Position numbers and translations under genes: made by a program. DNA of 64,000 bases from Sutcliffiella horikoshii (lineage in GTDB: Bacteria > Bacillota > Bacilli > Bacillales > Bacillaceae_I): positions 1,902,001 through 1,966,000 of the forward strand of contig NZ_CP082918.1 of NCBI RefSeq assembly GCF_019931755.1, read 5' to 3'. Under the pieces are notes generated by a model that saw nothing but the letters and a program-made list of their open reading frames with translations, was not told the origin of the DNA and searched no databases. Below are positions 52,941 through 62,513 of the stretch, in pieces (position 1 is the first letter of the stretch; each line of letters begins with the position of its first letter).

Positions 52941-52943
52941 AAG

Positions 52944-54227
52944 ATGGAAAAAATCGAATTTAAACAACTGGAAGAAAACTTATATCACGAAACGCTAGAC
53001 AACGGATTAGAAGTATACCTTTTACCGAAATCTGGTTTTCATAAAACATATGCTACTTTTACGACCAAGTACGGCTCGATAGATAATAAATTCGTACCAC
53101 TTGGTGAGGACAATTATGTATCAGTACCTGATGGAATCGCTCATTTTTTAGAGCATAAGCTTTTTGAAAAAGAGCATGGGGACGTTTTCCAAGATTTCAG
53201 TAAACAGGGTGCTTCTGCCAATGCCTTTACATCTTTTACTAGAACGGCCTATCTATTCTCAAGTACATCAAATGTAGAAAAAAATCTTGAAACCTTGATG
53301 GACTTTGTTCAAGCTCCGTATTTTACGGAAAAAACAGTGGAGAAAGAAAAAGGAATTATCGGGCAGGAGATAACGATGTATGAGGATAATGCCGATTGGC
53401 GTGCCTACTTCGGATTGATTGAAAGCATGTTCCATACTCATCCTGTTAAAATAGATATTGCAGGCACCATTGATTCCATCTCAAAGATTACAAAAGATCT
53501 TTTATACACTTGCTATGAGACCTTTTACCATCCGAGCAACATGCTCTTATTCGTGGTTGGACCAATGGATACCTCAGAGATGATGCAATTTATCAAAGAT
53601 AATCAAGCAAAGAAAACATTTAAAGAGAAAGAAGAAATAAAACGTCAATTTGATGAAGAACCAACATCTGTGAACGAAAAGAAGAAAGTATTAAAAATGA
53701 ATGTCCATACATCTAAGTGTATGGTTGGGATAAAAGAGTCTAATCCAACGAAACAAGGACCGGAACTTCTCAAGCATGAACTGACAGTGAACATACTCCT
53801 CGACCTTCTGTTCGGGAAAAGTTCCGATCACTACCAAAAGCTTTATGATGACGGTCTGATTGATGAAACTTTTGCTTATGATTATACTGGAGAAAATGGA
53901 TTTGGCTTTGCGATGCTTGGCGGAGATACTGCAGAACCAGACAAATTAGCTGAAAGAGTACAAAAAATACTGCTTCAATTTGATCCGAATTCCATTGAAG
54001 AACAAGAACTGGAACGAATTAAAAAGAAAAAAATCGGTTCTTTCCTGAGAGCACTTAACTCACCTGAGTTTATTGCTAACCAATTTACCAGGTATGCTTT
54101 TAATAACATGGACCTTTTTGAGGTCACACCTCAACTTGAGAAAATAACACTTGAAGACCTAAAAGCCGTTGCTAAGGACTTTATCAAAGAAGAAGCATTT
54201 ACAACGTGCCAAGTTGTGCCAAAATAA
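52944..54227 (+). CDS. ymfH: M16-family zinc peptidase, catalytic subunit (YmfH)
   Basis: 427 residues. Zinc motif H67-F-L-E-H71 and distal Glu in 'EKGIIGQEITMYED'. Likely forms a heterodimer with YmfF. Starts three bases after ymfF with GGAAGGAGGCGTGAAAG. Substrate unknown; related pairs process peptides or signal peptides. Confidence 0.92.
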   Translation: MEKIEFKQLEENLYHETLDNGLEVYLLPKSGFHKTYATFTTKYGSIDNKFVPLGEDNYVSVPDGIAHFLEHKLFEKEHGDVFQDFSKQGASANAFTSFTRTAYLFSSTSNVEKNLETLMDFVQAPYFTEKTVEKEKGIIGQEITMYEDNADWRAYFGLIESMFHTHPVKIDIAGTIDSISKITKDLLYTCYETFYHPSNMLLFVVGPMDTSEMMQFIKDNQAKKTFKEKEEIKRQFDEEPTSVNEKKKVLKMNVHTSKCMVGIKESNPTKQGPELLKHELTVNILLDLLFGKSSDHYQKLYDDGLIDETFAYDYTGENGFGFAMLGGDTAEPDKLAERVQKILLQFDPNSIEEQELERIKKKKIGSFLRALNSPEFIANQFTRYAFNNMDLFEVTPQLEKITLEDLKAVAKDFIKEEAFTTCQVVPK

Positions 54228-54236
54228 AGATACAAC

Positions 54237-54277
54237 GAAGTCCGGTTCGAGGCTATTCGAACCGGCTTCTTTTTATA
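54237..54277 (+). terminator. Rho-independent terminator after ymfH
   Basis: GAAG-t-CCGGTTCG paired with CGAACCGG-c-TTC, followed by TTTTTAT. Confidence 0.85.
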
Positions 54278-54290
54278 AAGGGTGATATAA

Positions 54291-55007
54291 ATGAACAGAA
54301 CAGCACTATTAATAGGAGCGAGTGGAGATATCGGAAGAGAAATAGCAAGAACTCTACTGAAGGAAGGTTACACAACCTACCTCCACTATTACCGGGATAA
54401 ACAATCTATACATAAGCTGCAGAATGAATTTGGCGATGAAAAGGTTATTCCCATACAATCAGACTTGACCACCGATGATGGAGTGCAAAAGCTCAAAAAC
54501 AGCACTTATACATTTGTTGATACCATTATCTATAATGCAGGTACTACCTTTTATGGATTGATGACAGACATCGATGAACAAACAAAGCAACAAATGATAC
54601 AACTTAACATAACATCATTATATTCAACCATCCAAGCTTTTCTTCCGGAAATGGTGAAAAAGAGAAATGGCAATATTGTCGTGGTATCTTCGATCTGGGG
54701 GGAGATAGGGGCTTCATGTGAAGTGCTTTATTCGATGGCAAAAGGTGCACAAATTTCTTTTGTAAAGGCGTTGGCCAAAGAAGTAGCCTTGAATGGCATT
54801 AGAGTAAATGCAATAGCACCAGGAGCGGTATCAACAAAAATGCTCAATAATCTATCCGAAGAAGAAAAACAGGAGATTAGTGAGGATATTCCAATGGGTA
54901 GATTAGCTCAACCGTATGAAATTGCCGATTCTGTAAGCTTTTTGCTTTCAGATAGGTCCTCTTATATTACCGGGCAAGTACTGGGTGTAAATGGCGGATG
55001 GAATTAA
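54291..55007 (+). CDS. ymfI: Short-chain dehydrogenase/reductase, FabG-like (YmfI)
   Basis: 238 residues. Cofactor loop 'LIGASGDIGREIA' near the N terminus, 'NAGTT', Ser in 'VVVSSIWGE', and catalytic 'YSMAKGA' (Tyr-x3-Lys). 3-oxoacyl-ACP-reductase-like; true substrate not known. ATG 54291 lies after AAAGGGTGATATAA, just past the ymfH terminator. Confidence 0.92.
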   Translation: MNRTALLIGASGDIGREIARTLLKEGYTTYLHYYRDKQSIHKLQNEFGDEKVIPIQSDLTTDDGVQKLKNSTYTFVDTIIYNAGTTFYGLMTDIDEQTKQQMIQLNITSLYSTIQAFLPEMVKKRNGNIVVVSSIWGEIGASCEVLYSMAKGAQISFVKALAKEVALNGIRVNAIAPGAVSTKMLNNLSEEEKQEISEDIPMGRLAQPYEIADSVSFLLSDRSSYITGQVLGVNGGWN

Positions 55008-55077
55008 CAAACCATGAATAAATCAGGCAGGAGCATCGCATACTAACTCTTGAACAAATGTGGAAGGAGGAGTTAAT

Positions 55078-55335
55078 ATGTCAGTACTTGATAACTGGGA
55101 TCAATGGAAAGGTTTTTTAGGTGACCGTCTTAATCATGCAGAGCATGAAGGAATGGACAATGGTGCTATTTCTCAACTTGCTTATGAAATCGGTGACTAT
55201 CTTGCAAAAGAAGTAGAAGCGAAAAACCCTCAAGAGAGAGTTTTAGCTGACCTTTGGAAAGTTGCAAGTCCAGAAGAACAACATGCAATTGCCAATATGA
55301 TGGTAAAATTGGTTCAAAACGACTCAACGCATTAA
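55078..55335 (+). CDS. ymfJ: DUF3243 family protein (YmfJ)
   Basis: 85 residues, soluble and acidic ('LDNWDQWKGFLGDRLNHAEHEGMDNG'). Function unknown. ATG 55078 follows GGAAGGAGGAGTTAAT; the in-frame upstream ATG at 55060 lies before that site. Confidence 0.9.
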   Translation: MSVLDNWDQWKGFLGDRLNHAEHEGMDNGAISQLAYEIGDYLAKEVEAKNPQERVLADLWKVASPEEQHAIANMMVKLVQNDSTH

Positions 55336-55360
55336 GAGAGGCCTCTACCTCTCTTTTTTT
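55335..55360 (+). terminator. Rho-independent terminator after ymfJ
   Basis: AGAGAGG-cctctac-CTCTCT followed by T's; the stem starts at the stop codon. Confidence 0.85.
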
Positions 55361-55474
55361 GTTTGCCAAAATTCGAGATTATTCACAAGTAATTACTTTC
55401 TTATTAAAGAAATATTGGATATGATAGAAGTAACATACAGCAGAACGAATAGTTAGAGAGGGTGAAGGGGTTTG

Positions 55475-56266
55475 ATGGAGAAAAAAGAGTGGTATTTAGA
55501 ATATGAAATACATATCAATAGGCCAGGGCTACTTGGGGACATCGCATCCCTTTTAGGTATGCTGTCCATCAATATCGTAACAATCAACGGTGTGGATGAT
55601 GCAAGAAGGGGAATGTTATTGCTCAGTGATTCAAATGAGCAAATAGTCCGTCTTGAATCTATCTTGAATACAATGGATAATATAACTGTTACAAAGCTGC
55701 GTGAGCCTAAATTGCGCGATCGCTTGGCTGTGCGACATGGAAGATACATACAGAGGGATGCAGACGATAAAAAAACGTTCCGCTTTGTACGTGATGAATT
55801 AGGTTTATTGGTTGATTTCCTTGCCGAACTTTTCAAACAGGACGGTCACAAGCTAATTGGAATCAGGGGGATGCCGCGTGTAGGCAAAACGGAATCAATC
55901 GTTGCTTCTAGTGTATGTGCTAACAAAAGATGGTTATTTGTATCAAGTACGTTGCTAAAACAAACCATCCGAAGTCAATTGATTGAAGATGAATATAATG
56001 TGGACAACCTATTTATTATTGATGGTATTGTATCAACCAAAAGGGCAAATGAAAAACATTGGCAGCTTATTCGTGAAATAATGCGAATATCTGCTGTAAA
56101 AGTGGTTGAACATCCTGATATTTTCGTGCAAAATACAGAATATAAACTAGATGATTTCGATTATATTATTGAACTTAGAAATAATGAAGATGAAGAAATC
56201 ACCTACGATGTGGTGCAACCAAATAATATGTTTGATGAGAATCCTTTCGGGGGTTTTGATTTCTAA
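55475..56266 (+). CDS. ymfK: DUF3388 protein with N-terminal ACT-like region and P-loop (YmfK)
   Basis: 263 residues. The first ~75 residues ('YLEYEIHINRPGLLGDIASLLGMLSINIVTINGV') read like an ACT regulatory fold, and the second part has 'IRGMPRVGKTESIVA', a P-loop-like GxxxxGKT. No known substrate. Start ATG 55475 after AGAGGGTGAAGGGG; an in-frame TTG directly before it is less likely. Confidence 0.85.
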   Translation: MEKKEWYLEYEIHINRPGLLGDIASLLGMLSINIVTINGVDDARRGMLLLSDSNEQIVRLESILNTMDNITVTKLREPKLRDRLAVRHGRYIQRDADDKKTFRFVRDELGLLVDFLAELFKQDGHKLIGIRGMPRVGKTESIVASSVCANKRWLFVSSTLLKQTIRSQLIEDEYNVDNLFIIDGIVSTKRANEKHWQLIREIMRISAVKVVEHPDIFVQNTEYKLDDFDYIIELRNNEDEEITYDVVQPNNMFDENPFGGFDF

Positions 56267-56287
56267 AAATGTTGGAAGGTGTAATTG

Positions 56288-57190
56288 TTGACAGAACTAG
56301 GTAATAGATTGAAACAGGCAAGAGAAGAAAAAGGCTTGTCACTTGAAGATTTACAAACCATTACAAAAATTCAAAAAAGATACTTAATTGGAATAGAAGA
56401 AGGGAATTATTCCATCATGCCGGGTCAATTTTATGCCCGTGCGTTTATCAGACAATACTCTGAAGCAGTTGGGCTTGATCCGGAACTTATCTTTGAGGAA
56501 TACCAAAACGATATACCTGCTAATGACAAAGATGAAATCCCTCAGTTGTCGAGAGTGAAAACCCGAAAACAGGTACCAACGTCGTCCAAAAACACAAAGG
56601 TATTTAATTTTATCCCTAAAGTATTAATGTTTTTAGCATTTGTTGCAGTGGTTGCCATCATCTATGTGCTTTTTCAGAACTGGGGTGTAGGGAGCTCTTC
56701 TGACACTCAGCAGGATAACAAGAATGTAGTCTTTGAACCTGCAGAAACAGAAAATGAAGGCTCATCCGGAAACGAAACAGAAGAAGCTGATGAAGAAGAG
56801 CCAGAACAGACTGAGGAACCAGCGGAAGAAGAGCCTGTCGAAGAAAAACCGACAACAGGCACTTTGACAGAAGTAAGTTCAAACAGTCCGAATGCGATCT
56901 TGGAACTAAAAGATACGGATAAGTTTGAAGTGGAAATCGCTGCAGACGGTGGAAACACTTGGGTGGGAGTCGACAATGCATCGGGAGAGTACTTCCTTAA
57001 CAAAGAGCTAAAAGACGGAGAGTCGGAAACAATCGACTTATCATCAGAAAAAGAGATACTATTTAATGTAGGTTGGGTACCGGCTACCAAAATTAAGATT
57101 AACGGGGAAGCATTTGAATTCCCTTTCCCGGTTAAAGACGTAACAACACAGAAAGTCACTATTAAATTTGTATCAAATGGTCAACAATAA
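56288..57190 (+). CDS. rodZ: RodZ-like cytoskeletal/cell-shape protein (YmfM)
   Basis: About 300 residues. N-terminal helix-turn-helix ('LGNRLKQAREEKGLSLEDLQTITKIQKRYLIGIEEG'), one membrane helix (~residues 108-130), an acidic Glu/Pro-rich stretch (~150-195) and a C-terminal DUF4115-type domain. RodZ links MreB filaments to the elongasome. Two TTG codons at 56285 and 56288; the second is better spaced from GGAAGGTG. Confidence 0.88.
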   Translation: MTELGNRLKQAREEKGLSLEDLQTITKIQKRYLIGIEEGNYSIMPGQFYARAFIRQYSEAVGLDPELIFEEYQNDIPANDKDEIPQLSRVKTRKQVPTSSKNTKVFNFIPKVLMFLAFVAVVAIIYVLFQNWGVGSSSDTQQDNKNVVFEPAETENEGSSGNETEEADEEEPEQTEEPAEEEPVEEKPTTGTLTEVSSNSPNAILELKDTDKFEVEIAADGGNTWVGVDNASGEYFLNKELKDGESETIDLSSEKEILFNVGWVPATKIKINGEAFEFPFPVKDVTTQKVTIKFVSNGQQ

Positions 57191-57216
57191 AGTCATCAGG
57201 ATGATGGCTTTTTTTG
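57190..57216 (+). terminator. Rho-independent terminator after rodZ
   Basis: AAAGTCATC-agga-TGATGGCTTT followed by TTTT. Confidence 0.8.
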
Positions 57217-57280
57217 TACAGACCTTTAGGATGATGCTTTTAACAGAGCAAATAATCGACCTAAAACCCTTAAGCAAACA

Positions 57281-57310
57281 TTAGACAAACCTGTATATTT
57301 TATGTATAGT
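57281..57310 (+). promoter_or_regulatory. Sigma-A promoter for pgsA
   Basis: TTAGAC (57281-57286), 18 bp spacer, TATAGT (57305-57310), about 30 bases before the start codon. Confidence 0.65.
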
Positions 57311-57343
57311 GGAAAAGCAATATTGAATGCTGGAGGAATGAAC

Positions 57344-57922
57344 GTGAATTTACCTAACAAAATTACTGTTTCAAGAATTTTTATGATTCCTATCTTTATG
57401 ATTCTAATGCTTGCACCATTGAATTGGGGAGAACTTGCCATTGGAGATGAGTCCATCCCATACACACATCTTCTTGCTGCACTTATTTTTATCATAGCAT
57501 CCATCACCGACTGGGTAGATGGTTATTATGCAAGAAAACTGAACCTTGTTACCAACCTTGGAAAGTTCCTAGACCCACTTGCAGATAAGCTTTTGGTGTC
57601 GGCAGCATTGATTGCACTTGTCGAGTTGCAATTGGCTCCAGCATGGATTGTCATTGTCATCATCAGCAGAGAATTCGCTGTCACCGGTCTGCGTCTAGTG
57701 TTAGCTGGTGAAGGGGAAGTTGTTGCGGCGAACATGTTAGGCAAGATCAAAACATGGGCCCAAATTATTGCGGTATCCGCACTTCTATTACATAACTTGC
57801 CATTTGAATTAATTGGCTTCCCATTTGCTACTATTGCATTATGGATAGCAATGATTTTCACCATTTACTCAGGTTGGGATTATTTCTACAAAAACAGACA
57901 AGCATTTGTTAATTCTAAATAA
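57344..57922 (+). CDS. pgsA: Phosphatidylglycerophosphate synthase
   Basis: 192 residues from GTG 57344. CDP-alcohol phosphotransferase signature 'DWVDGYYARKLNLVTNLGKFLDPLADK' (DG-x2-AR-x8-G-x3-D-x3-D) and several membrane helices. Uses CDP-diacylglycerol from CdsA and glycerol-3-phosphate. The GTG lies seven bases from GGAGG; ATG 57338 is too near it. Confidence 0.96.
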   Translation: MNLPNKITVSRIFMIPIFMILMLAPLNWGELAIGDESIPYTHLLAALIFIIASITDWVDGYYARKLNLVTNLGKFLDPLADKLLVSAALIALVELQLAPAWIVIVIISREFAVTGLRLVLAGEGEVVAANMLGKIKTWAQIIAVSALLLHNLPFELIGFPFATIALWIAMIFTIYSGWDYFYKNRQAFVNSK

Positions 57923-57946
57923 CTTGCATTAAAAGGGGAGAGTACC

Positions 57947-59191
57947 ATGATCAGAAATGCAGAGATTATTGCCGTTGGCTCTGAATTACTGTTGGGACAA
58001 ATCTGTAATACAAATGCCCAGTTTCTTTCAAAGCAGCTTGCCGAGTTGGGAATCAACGTCTTTTATCATACGGTAGTCGGAGATAACCCTTCTAGACTTG
58101 AAGAAGTAATAACAACAGCAAAACAACGGTCAAATCTTCTAATATTCACCGGAGGACTTGGCCCGACTAAAGATGACCTGACAAAGGAAACAATTGCCAA
58201 GGTACTTGATAAACAATTGGTCATGGATGAAGAAGCTCTGACCAACATTCAGGATTATTATAAAAAATCACAACGTGTGATGAGTGAAAACAATAAAAAG
58301 CAAGCCCTTGTTTTAGAAGGCTCCTCTATTTTGGTAAACGAATTTGGAATGGCCCCGGGGATGGCGTTGACTGAAGGTTCACATACATACATGCTTTTAC
58401 CTGGTCCACCTAAAGAACTTCAACCAATGTTTTCAGTCCATGGCAGAGAATACCTGCTAGATAAGCTTGGAGCAAAAGAGCAGATCGTCTCCAAAGTCCT
58501 TCGCTTTTTTGGTATTGGCGAATCACAATTGGAAACAGATATTGAAGATATCATTGACAAACAGACAAATCCGACCATTGCTCCGCTAGCAGGGGACAAT
58601 GAGGTTACACTAAGATTAACCGCTAAGCACCAATCAATGGTCGAAGCAAATCGTTTAATAGATCAATACGAAAAAGAAATCTTGGATAGAGTGGGAGAAT
58701 TCTTTTTTGGATATGACGAAGACACCATTTACTCCGTACTATTTGAAAAAATCCAAAAGTCCCACTACACTCTGAGCAGTGCCGAGAGTCTTACCGGCGG
58801 TTTGTTCTCTGAGAAGATGACAAGCTTCACCGGTGCTTCCGAAGTGATTGAAGGTGCCATAGTCAGTTATACTAATAGCGTGAAGGAAAATGTTCTTGGA
58901 GTTAAAAAACAAACACTTGAAACAGATGGAGCAGTAAGTGAGCAGACTGCAAAAGAAATGGCAATCGGCGTGAAAAAATTGCTGCAAACAGATATCGGTA
59001 TCAGTTTTACAGGAGTTGCAGGTCCTGGAACGATGGATAATCAACCTGTTGGTACAGTGTTTATCGGAATTGCACTTCCGAACGGAGAAACTACCGTTCA
59101 TAAAATTCATCTAGCAGGAACGAGAGACGGCATAAGACATAGATCAGCAAAATATGGCTGCCACTATCTACTGAAAGAATTGTTTAAGTAG
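57947..59191 (+). CDS. cinA: CinA, nicotinamide-nucleotide amidase / competence-damage protein
   Basis: 414 residues. N-terminal molybdopterin-binding-like domain ('[29 protein letters not shown]', '[13 protein letters not shown]') and C-terminal CinA amidase domain ('[22 protein letters not shown]', '[21 protein letters not shown]'). Recycles pyridine nucleotides and precedes recA as in other Bacilli. ATG after AAAAGGGGAGAGTACC. Confidence 0.95.
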   Translation: MIRNAEIIAVGSELLLGQICNTNAQFLSKQLAELGINVFYHTVVGDNPSRLEEVITTAKQRSNLLIFTGGLGPTKDDLTKETIAKVLDKQLVMDEEALTNIQDYYKKSQRVMSENNKKQALVLEGSSILVNEFGMAPGMALTEGSHTYMLLPGPPKELQPMFSVHGREYLLDKLGAKEQIVSKVLRFFGIGESQLETDIEDIIDKQTNPTIAPLAGDNEVTLRLTAKHQSMVEANRLIDQYEKEILDRVGEFFFGYDEDTIYSVLFEKIQKSHYTLSSAESLTGGLFSEKMTSFTGASEVIEGAIVSYTNSVKENVLGVKKQTLETDGAVSEQTAKEMAIGVKKLLQTDIGISFTGVAGPGTMDNQPVGTVFIGIALPNGETTVHKIHLAGTRDGIRHRSAKYGCHYLLKELFK

Positions 59192-59230
59192 TTGAAGGAG
59201 ACTTCAGCTGCTTTTCTTTTTGGGTGTGGT

Positions 59231-59397
59231 CTACCTCCACCAGCTAGCAAACACCACCCATTCTTACCCCAAGCCCCAAACAAAAATTTAAACCAAAAAA
59301 CTAATTTTGTATTTTCGCCAAAATTCCACCCAGAAAATCCTCTTTTCCACTTAGAACAAATTCATTATTTTGCGCCAAAATCTAACTGTAAAAAAAC
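59231..59397. other. A/C-rich intergenic stretch upstream of recA
   Basis: Between cinA and the recA promoter. In 59231-59300, 57 of 70 bases are A or C on the + strand. An open frame runs through it (59192-59470) but has no ribosome site and a low-complexity product, so I do not call a gene. No palindrome of the R1-R5 family is recognisable. Confidence 0.7.
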
Positions 59398-59411
59398 CGA
59401 ATGGATGTTCG
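59398..59411. promoter_or_regulatory. LexA (DinR) operator of recA
   Basis: CGAATGGATGTTCG matches the Bacillus SOS box CGAAC-N4-GTTCG at nine of ten fixed positions (T for C). It sits directly upstream of the recA -35, as in B. subtilis. Confidence 0.8.
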
Positions 59412-59419
59412 TTTTTTGG

Positions 59420-59448
59420 TTGCCAAACGAATTGAAAAAGGGTATAGT
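59420..59448 (+). promoter_or_regulatory. Sigma-A promoter of recA
   Basis: TTGCCA (59420-59425), 17 bp spacer, TATAGT (59443-59448); LexA box nine bases upstream. Confidence 0.82.
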
Positions 59449-59504
59449 AAGAGTAGTTAAAAGATACTAATCATTTAGTTTAATAGATAAGAGGAGGAAA
59501 TTGT

Positions 59505-60545
59505 GTGAGTGATCGTAAAGCGGCTTTAGATATGGCGTTAAAACAGATAGAAAAGCAATTCGGAAAAGGTTCCATTATGAAATTAGGGGAACAAACAGAA
59601 CGTAAGATTTCCACTATTCCAAGTGGATCGTTGGCATTGGACGTTGCATTGGGTGCCGGCGGATATCCTCGAGGCAGAGTGGTAGAAATATATGGTCCGG
59701 AATCTTCCGGTAAAACAACTGTTGCCCTTCATGCTATCGCTGAAGTACAACAACAAGGCGGACAAGCTGCGTTTATCGATGCGGAGCATGCGTTGGATCC
59801 AGTATACGCGCAAAAACTTGGCGTAAACATTGATGAGCTTCTTCTTTCTCAACCAGATACTGGTGAGCAAGCATTAGAAATCGCAGAGGCTCTTGTAAGA
59901 AGTGGTGCGGTTGACATTATCGTTGTCGATTCTGTAGCTGCCCTAGTACCTAAAGCGGAAATCGAAGGGGAAATGGGAGACTCCCACGTTGGTCTTCAAG
60001 CTCGTTTAATGTCCCAAGCTCTTCGTAAACTTTCAGGTGCCATCAATAAATCAAAAACCATTGCTATTTTCATCAACCAGATTCGTGAAAAAGTCGGGGT
60101 AATGTTTGGTAACCCGGAAACGACTCCTGGTGGCCGTGCCTTGAAATTCTACTCTTCCGTACGTTTAGAAGTGCGTCGTGCAGAGCAGTTGAAACAAGGT
60201 CATGACATTGTCGGGAATAAAACAAAGATTAAAGTTGTGAAAAATAAAATAGCTCCTCCTTTCAAAGTAGCTGAAGTGGATATCATGTACGGTGAAGGTA
60301 TCTCAAGAGAAGGGGAAGTAATTGATATGGGCTCCGATTTGGATATTGTCCAAAAAAGTGGTTCATGGTATTCCTACAATGAAGAAAGACTAGGACAAGG
60401 ACGCGAAAATGCGAAGCAATTCCTAAAAGAAAACAAGGATGTCCTAAAAGAAATTCACCAGCAAATTCGTGATCACCACGGATTGGATAAAGATTTAACT
60501 GCACCAGCGGATGAAGAAATGGATCAAGAAGAACTAGATTTTTAA
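59505..60545 (+). CDS. recA: Recombinase RecA
   Basis: 346 residues. Walker A G64-PESSGKT, '[19 protein letters not shown]' and '[24 protein letters not shown]' (L2). Strand exchange and LexA self-cleavage coprotease. GTG 59505 (MSDRKAALD) follows AGAGGAGGAAATT. Confidence 0.98.
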   Translation: MSDRKAALDMALKQIEKQFGKGSIMKLGEQTERKISTIPSGSLALDVALGAGGYPRGRVVEIYGPESSGKTTVALHAIAEVQQQGGQAAFIDAEHALDPVYAQKLGVNIDELLLSQPDTGEQALEIAEALVRSGAVDIIVVDSVAALVPKAEIEGEMGDSHVGLQARLMSQALRKLSGAINKSKTIAIFINQIREKVGVMFGNPETTPGGRALKFYSSVRLEVRRAEQLKQGHDIVGNKTKIKVVKNKIAPPFKVAEVDIMYGEGISREGEVIDMGSDLDIVQKSGSWYSYNEERLGQGRENAKQFLKENKDVLKEIHQQIRDHHGLDKDLTAPADEEMDQEELDF

Positions 60546-60554
60546 TACCTAAAC

Positions 60555-60582
60555 TAGGCCCTGTACATTAATACAGGGCCTA
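60555..60582 (+). terminator. Hairpin after recA
   Basis: Perfect 11 bp arms TAGGCCCTGTA / TACAGGGCCTA with a six-base loop. It is followed by AAATTTTATAAAATTTC rather than a solid T-run, so termination may be partial. Confidence 0.65.
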
Positions 60583-60671
60583 AAATTTTATAAAATTTCA
60601 CTAAATTCCTAAAAAAATCATCAAAAACAGGATTAGTTTACCAAAAAGGTCATATCCTTAGCGGGACAGGC

Positions 60672-60700
60672 TTGACAATAATTTTTCACAGATTTACAAT
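60672..60700 (+). promoter_or_regulatory. Sigma-A promoter for rny
   Basis: TTGACA (60672-60677), 17 bp spacer, TACAAT (60695-60700); a very good match in the 303 bp recA-rny gap. A second TTGACA lies at 60770. Confidence 0.8.
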
Positions 60701-60769
60701 TAGTATGTATAATTTACATTTTGTTAGAATTTTAGAGCTATAAAAAAGCAAAAGCCCTTGAGCTGTATA

Positions 60770-60796
60770 TTGACACACATTGTTACAATGTACATG
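60770..60796 (+). promoter_or_regulatory. Second candidate rny promoter with internal palindrome
   Basis: TTGACA (60770-60775) followed by ACATTGT-T-ACAATGT (60777-60791), a perfect 7-1-7 inverted repeat; TACATG at 60791-60796 is a weak -10 at short spacing. Looks like an operator overlapping a promoter or the leader of the upstream one. Confidence 0.4.
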
Positions 60797-60848
60797 CCGA
60801 CAATGAAATCTAGCAAGAAAAAAGTTCATAGCAAGAGGAGGTGTAATG

Positions 60849-62411
60849 ATGGATTATATGCCAATTATTATCTCCGCTTTGCTTGCCCTAATCGTCGGTG
60901 TAGTTGTTGGCTTTTATGTTCGTAAATCCATTGCAGAACAGAAGATTGCTGGCGCAAGAAGTGTCGCTGATCAAATTGTGGAAGATTCAAGACGCGAAGC
61001 TGAATCGCTTAAAAAAGAAGCACTTTTGGAAGCAAAGGACGAAATTCACAAACTTCGAACTGAAGCTGAACGTGATATTCGAGACCGTAGAAGCGAACTG
61101 CAAAAACAAGAAAATCGTTTAATGCAAAAAGAAGAGAATCTGGATCGAAAAGATGAATCGCTTGATAAACGAGAAGTAGCATTAGAAAGGCGTGAAGATT
61201 CTTTAAACGATAGACAACAGCATATTGAAGAATTAGAAAGCAAAGTGGATGATATAGTGCGTAAACAGCAAGAAGAGCTTGAACGCATTTCAGCATTAAC
61301 ACGAGAAGAAGCCAAACATATCATTTTGGATCGTGTTGAGAACGAATTATCCCACGACATTGCTCTTATGGTCAAAGAAAGCGAAAACAGAGCAAAAGAA
61401 GACGCGGATAAAAAGGCAAAGGAGATTCTTTCTTTAGCCGTTCAACGTTGTGCCGCAGACCATGTGGCTGAGACAACAGTATCCGTCGTTAACTTACCTA
61501 ATGATGAAATGAAAGGCCGAATCATTGGTCGTGAAGGACGTAATATTCGTACTCTTGAAACACTTACTGGTATTGATTTAATTATTGATGATACGCCAGA
61601 GGCAGTTATTTTATCAGGTTTTGATCCAATCAGACGTGAAACTGCACGGATTGCTTTAGATAAGCTTGTCCAAGATGGACGTATTCACCCTGCACGTATT
61701 GAGGAAATGGTTGAAAAATCAAGACGTGAAGTAGATGAGTATATTCGTGAAATGGGCGAACAGACAACATTTGAAGTTGGTGTACATGGTCTACATCCTG
61801 ATTTAATCAAGATTCTGGGACGACTGAAATTCCGTACAAGCTACGGTCAAAATGTTCTGAAGCATTCCATGGAAGTAGCATTCCTAGCAGGTCTAATGGC
61901 TGCTGAGCTTGGTGAGGATGAGACACTTGCCCGCCGTGCTGGTTTACTACATGATATTGGAAAAGCTGTCGATCATGAAGTGGAAGGAAGCCATGTGGAA
62001 ATCGGAGTGGAATTGGCAACGAAGTATAAAGAACATCCAGTTGTCATTAACAGTATTGCTTCCCACCATGGTGATACAGAGCCAACTTCCATCATTGCAG
62101 TCTTGGTTGCTGCAGCAGATGCACTATCTGCGGCTAGACCAGGAGCGCGTAGTGAGACGTTGGAAAACTATATCCGCAGACTTGAAAAGTTGGAAGAGAT
62201 TTCCGAAAGCTATGAAGGTGTAGAAAAGTCCTTTGCGATTCAAGCAGGACGTGAGGTTCGTATCATGGTGAAACCTGATTCCATTGACGACCTTGAGGCT
62301 CATCGATTGGCACGGGATATCCGAAAACGCATTGAAGAAGAACTGGATTATCCAGGACATATTAAAGTGACGGTCATTCGTGAAACAAGAGCCGTTGAGT
62401 ATGCAAAATAA
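60849..62411 (+). CDS. rny: Ribonuclease Y
   Basis: 520 residues. N-terminal membrane helix (~5-25), long charged coiled coil (~30-205), KH domain ('[28 protein letters not shown]'), and HD phosphohydrolase domain with His368-Asp369 in '[12 protein letters not shown]'. Main endonuclease of mRNA decay, membrane-anchored. ATG 60849 is favoured over adjacent ATG 60846 by spacing from GAGGAGG. Confidence 0.97.
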   Translation: MDYMPIIISALLALIVGVVVGFYVRKSIAEQKIAGARSVADQIVEDSRREAESLKKEALLEAKDEIHKLRTEAERDIRDRRSELQKQENRLMQKEENLDRKDESLDKREVALERREDSLNDRQQHIEELESKVDDIVRKQQEELERISALTREEAKHIILDRVENELSHDIALMVKESENRAKEDADKKAKEILSLAVQRCAADHVAETTVSVVNLPNDEMKGRIIGREGRNIRTLETLTGIDLIIDDTPEAVILSGFDPIRRETARIALDKLVQDGRIHPARIEEMVEKSRREVDEYIREMGEQTTFEVGVHGLHPDLIKILGRLKFRTSYGQNVLKHSMEVAFLAGLMAAELGEDETLARRAGLLHDIGKAVDHEVEGSHVEIGVELATKYKEHPVVINSIASHHGDTEPTSIIAVLVAAADALSAARPGARSETLENYIRRLEKLEEISESYEGVEKSFAIQAGREVRIMVKPDSIDDLEAHRLARDIRKRIEEELDYPGHIKVTVIRETRAVEYAK

Positions 62412-62440
62412 AGTGGTGCTTGCACCGCTTTATTTTTTTT
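62410..62440 (+). terminator. Rho-independent terminator after rny
   Basis: AAAG-t-GGTGC-tt-GCACC-g-CTTT followed by ATTTTTTTT. Confidence 0.85.
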
Positions 62441-62513
62441 CGTTCATTTGCATACGGCGCCTACATATGTAAAACTAAAAAGAGAAATTGATTGTAAGAA
62501 GGGATTAGTGATT

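Noticed and set aside
59192..59470. 92-codon open frame between cinA and recA
   Set aside because: No ribosome site, low-complexity product rich in Pro, Lys and Asn, and it runs through the recA LexA box and promoter.
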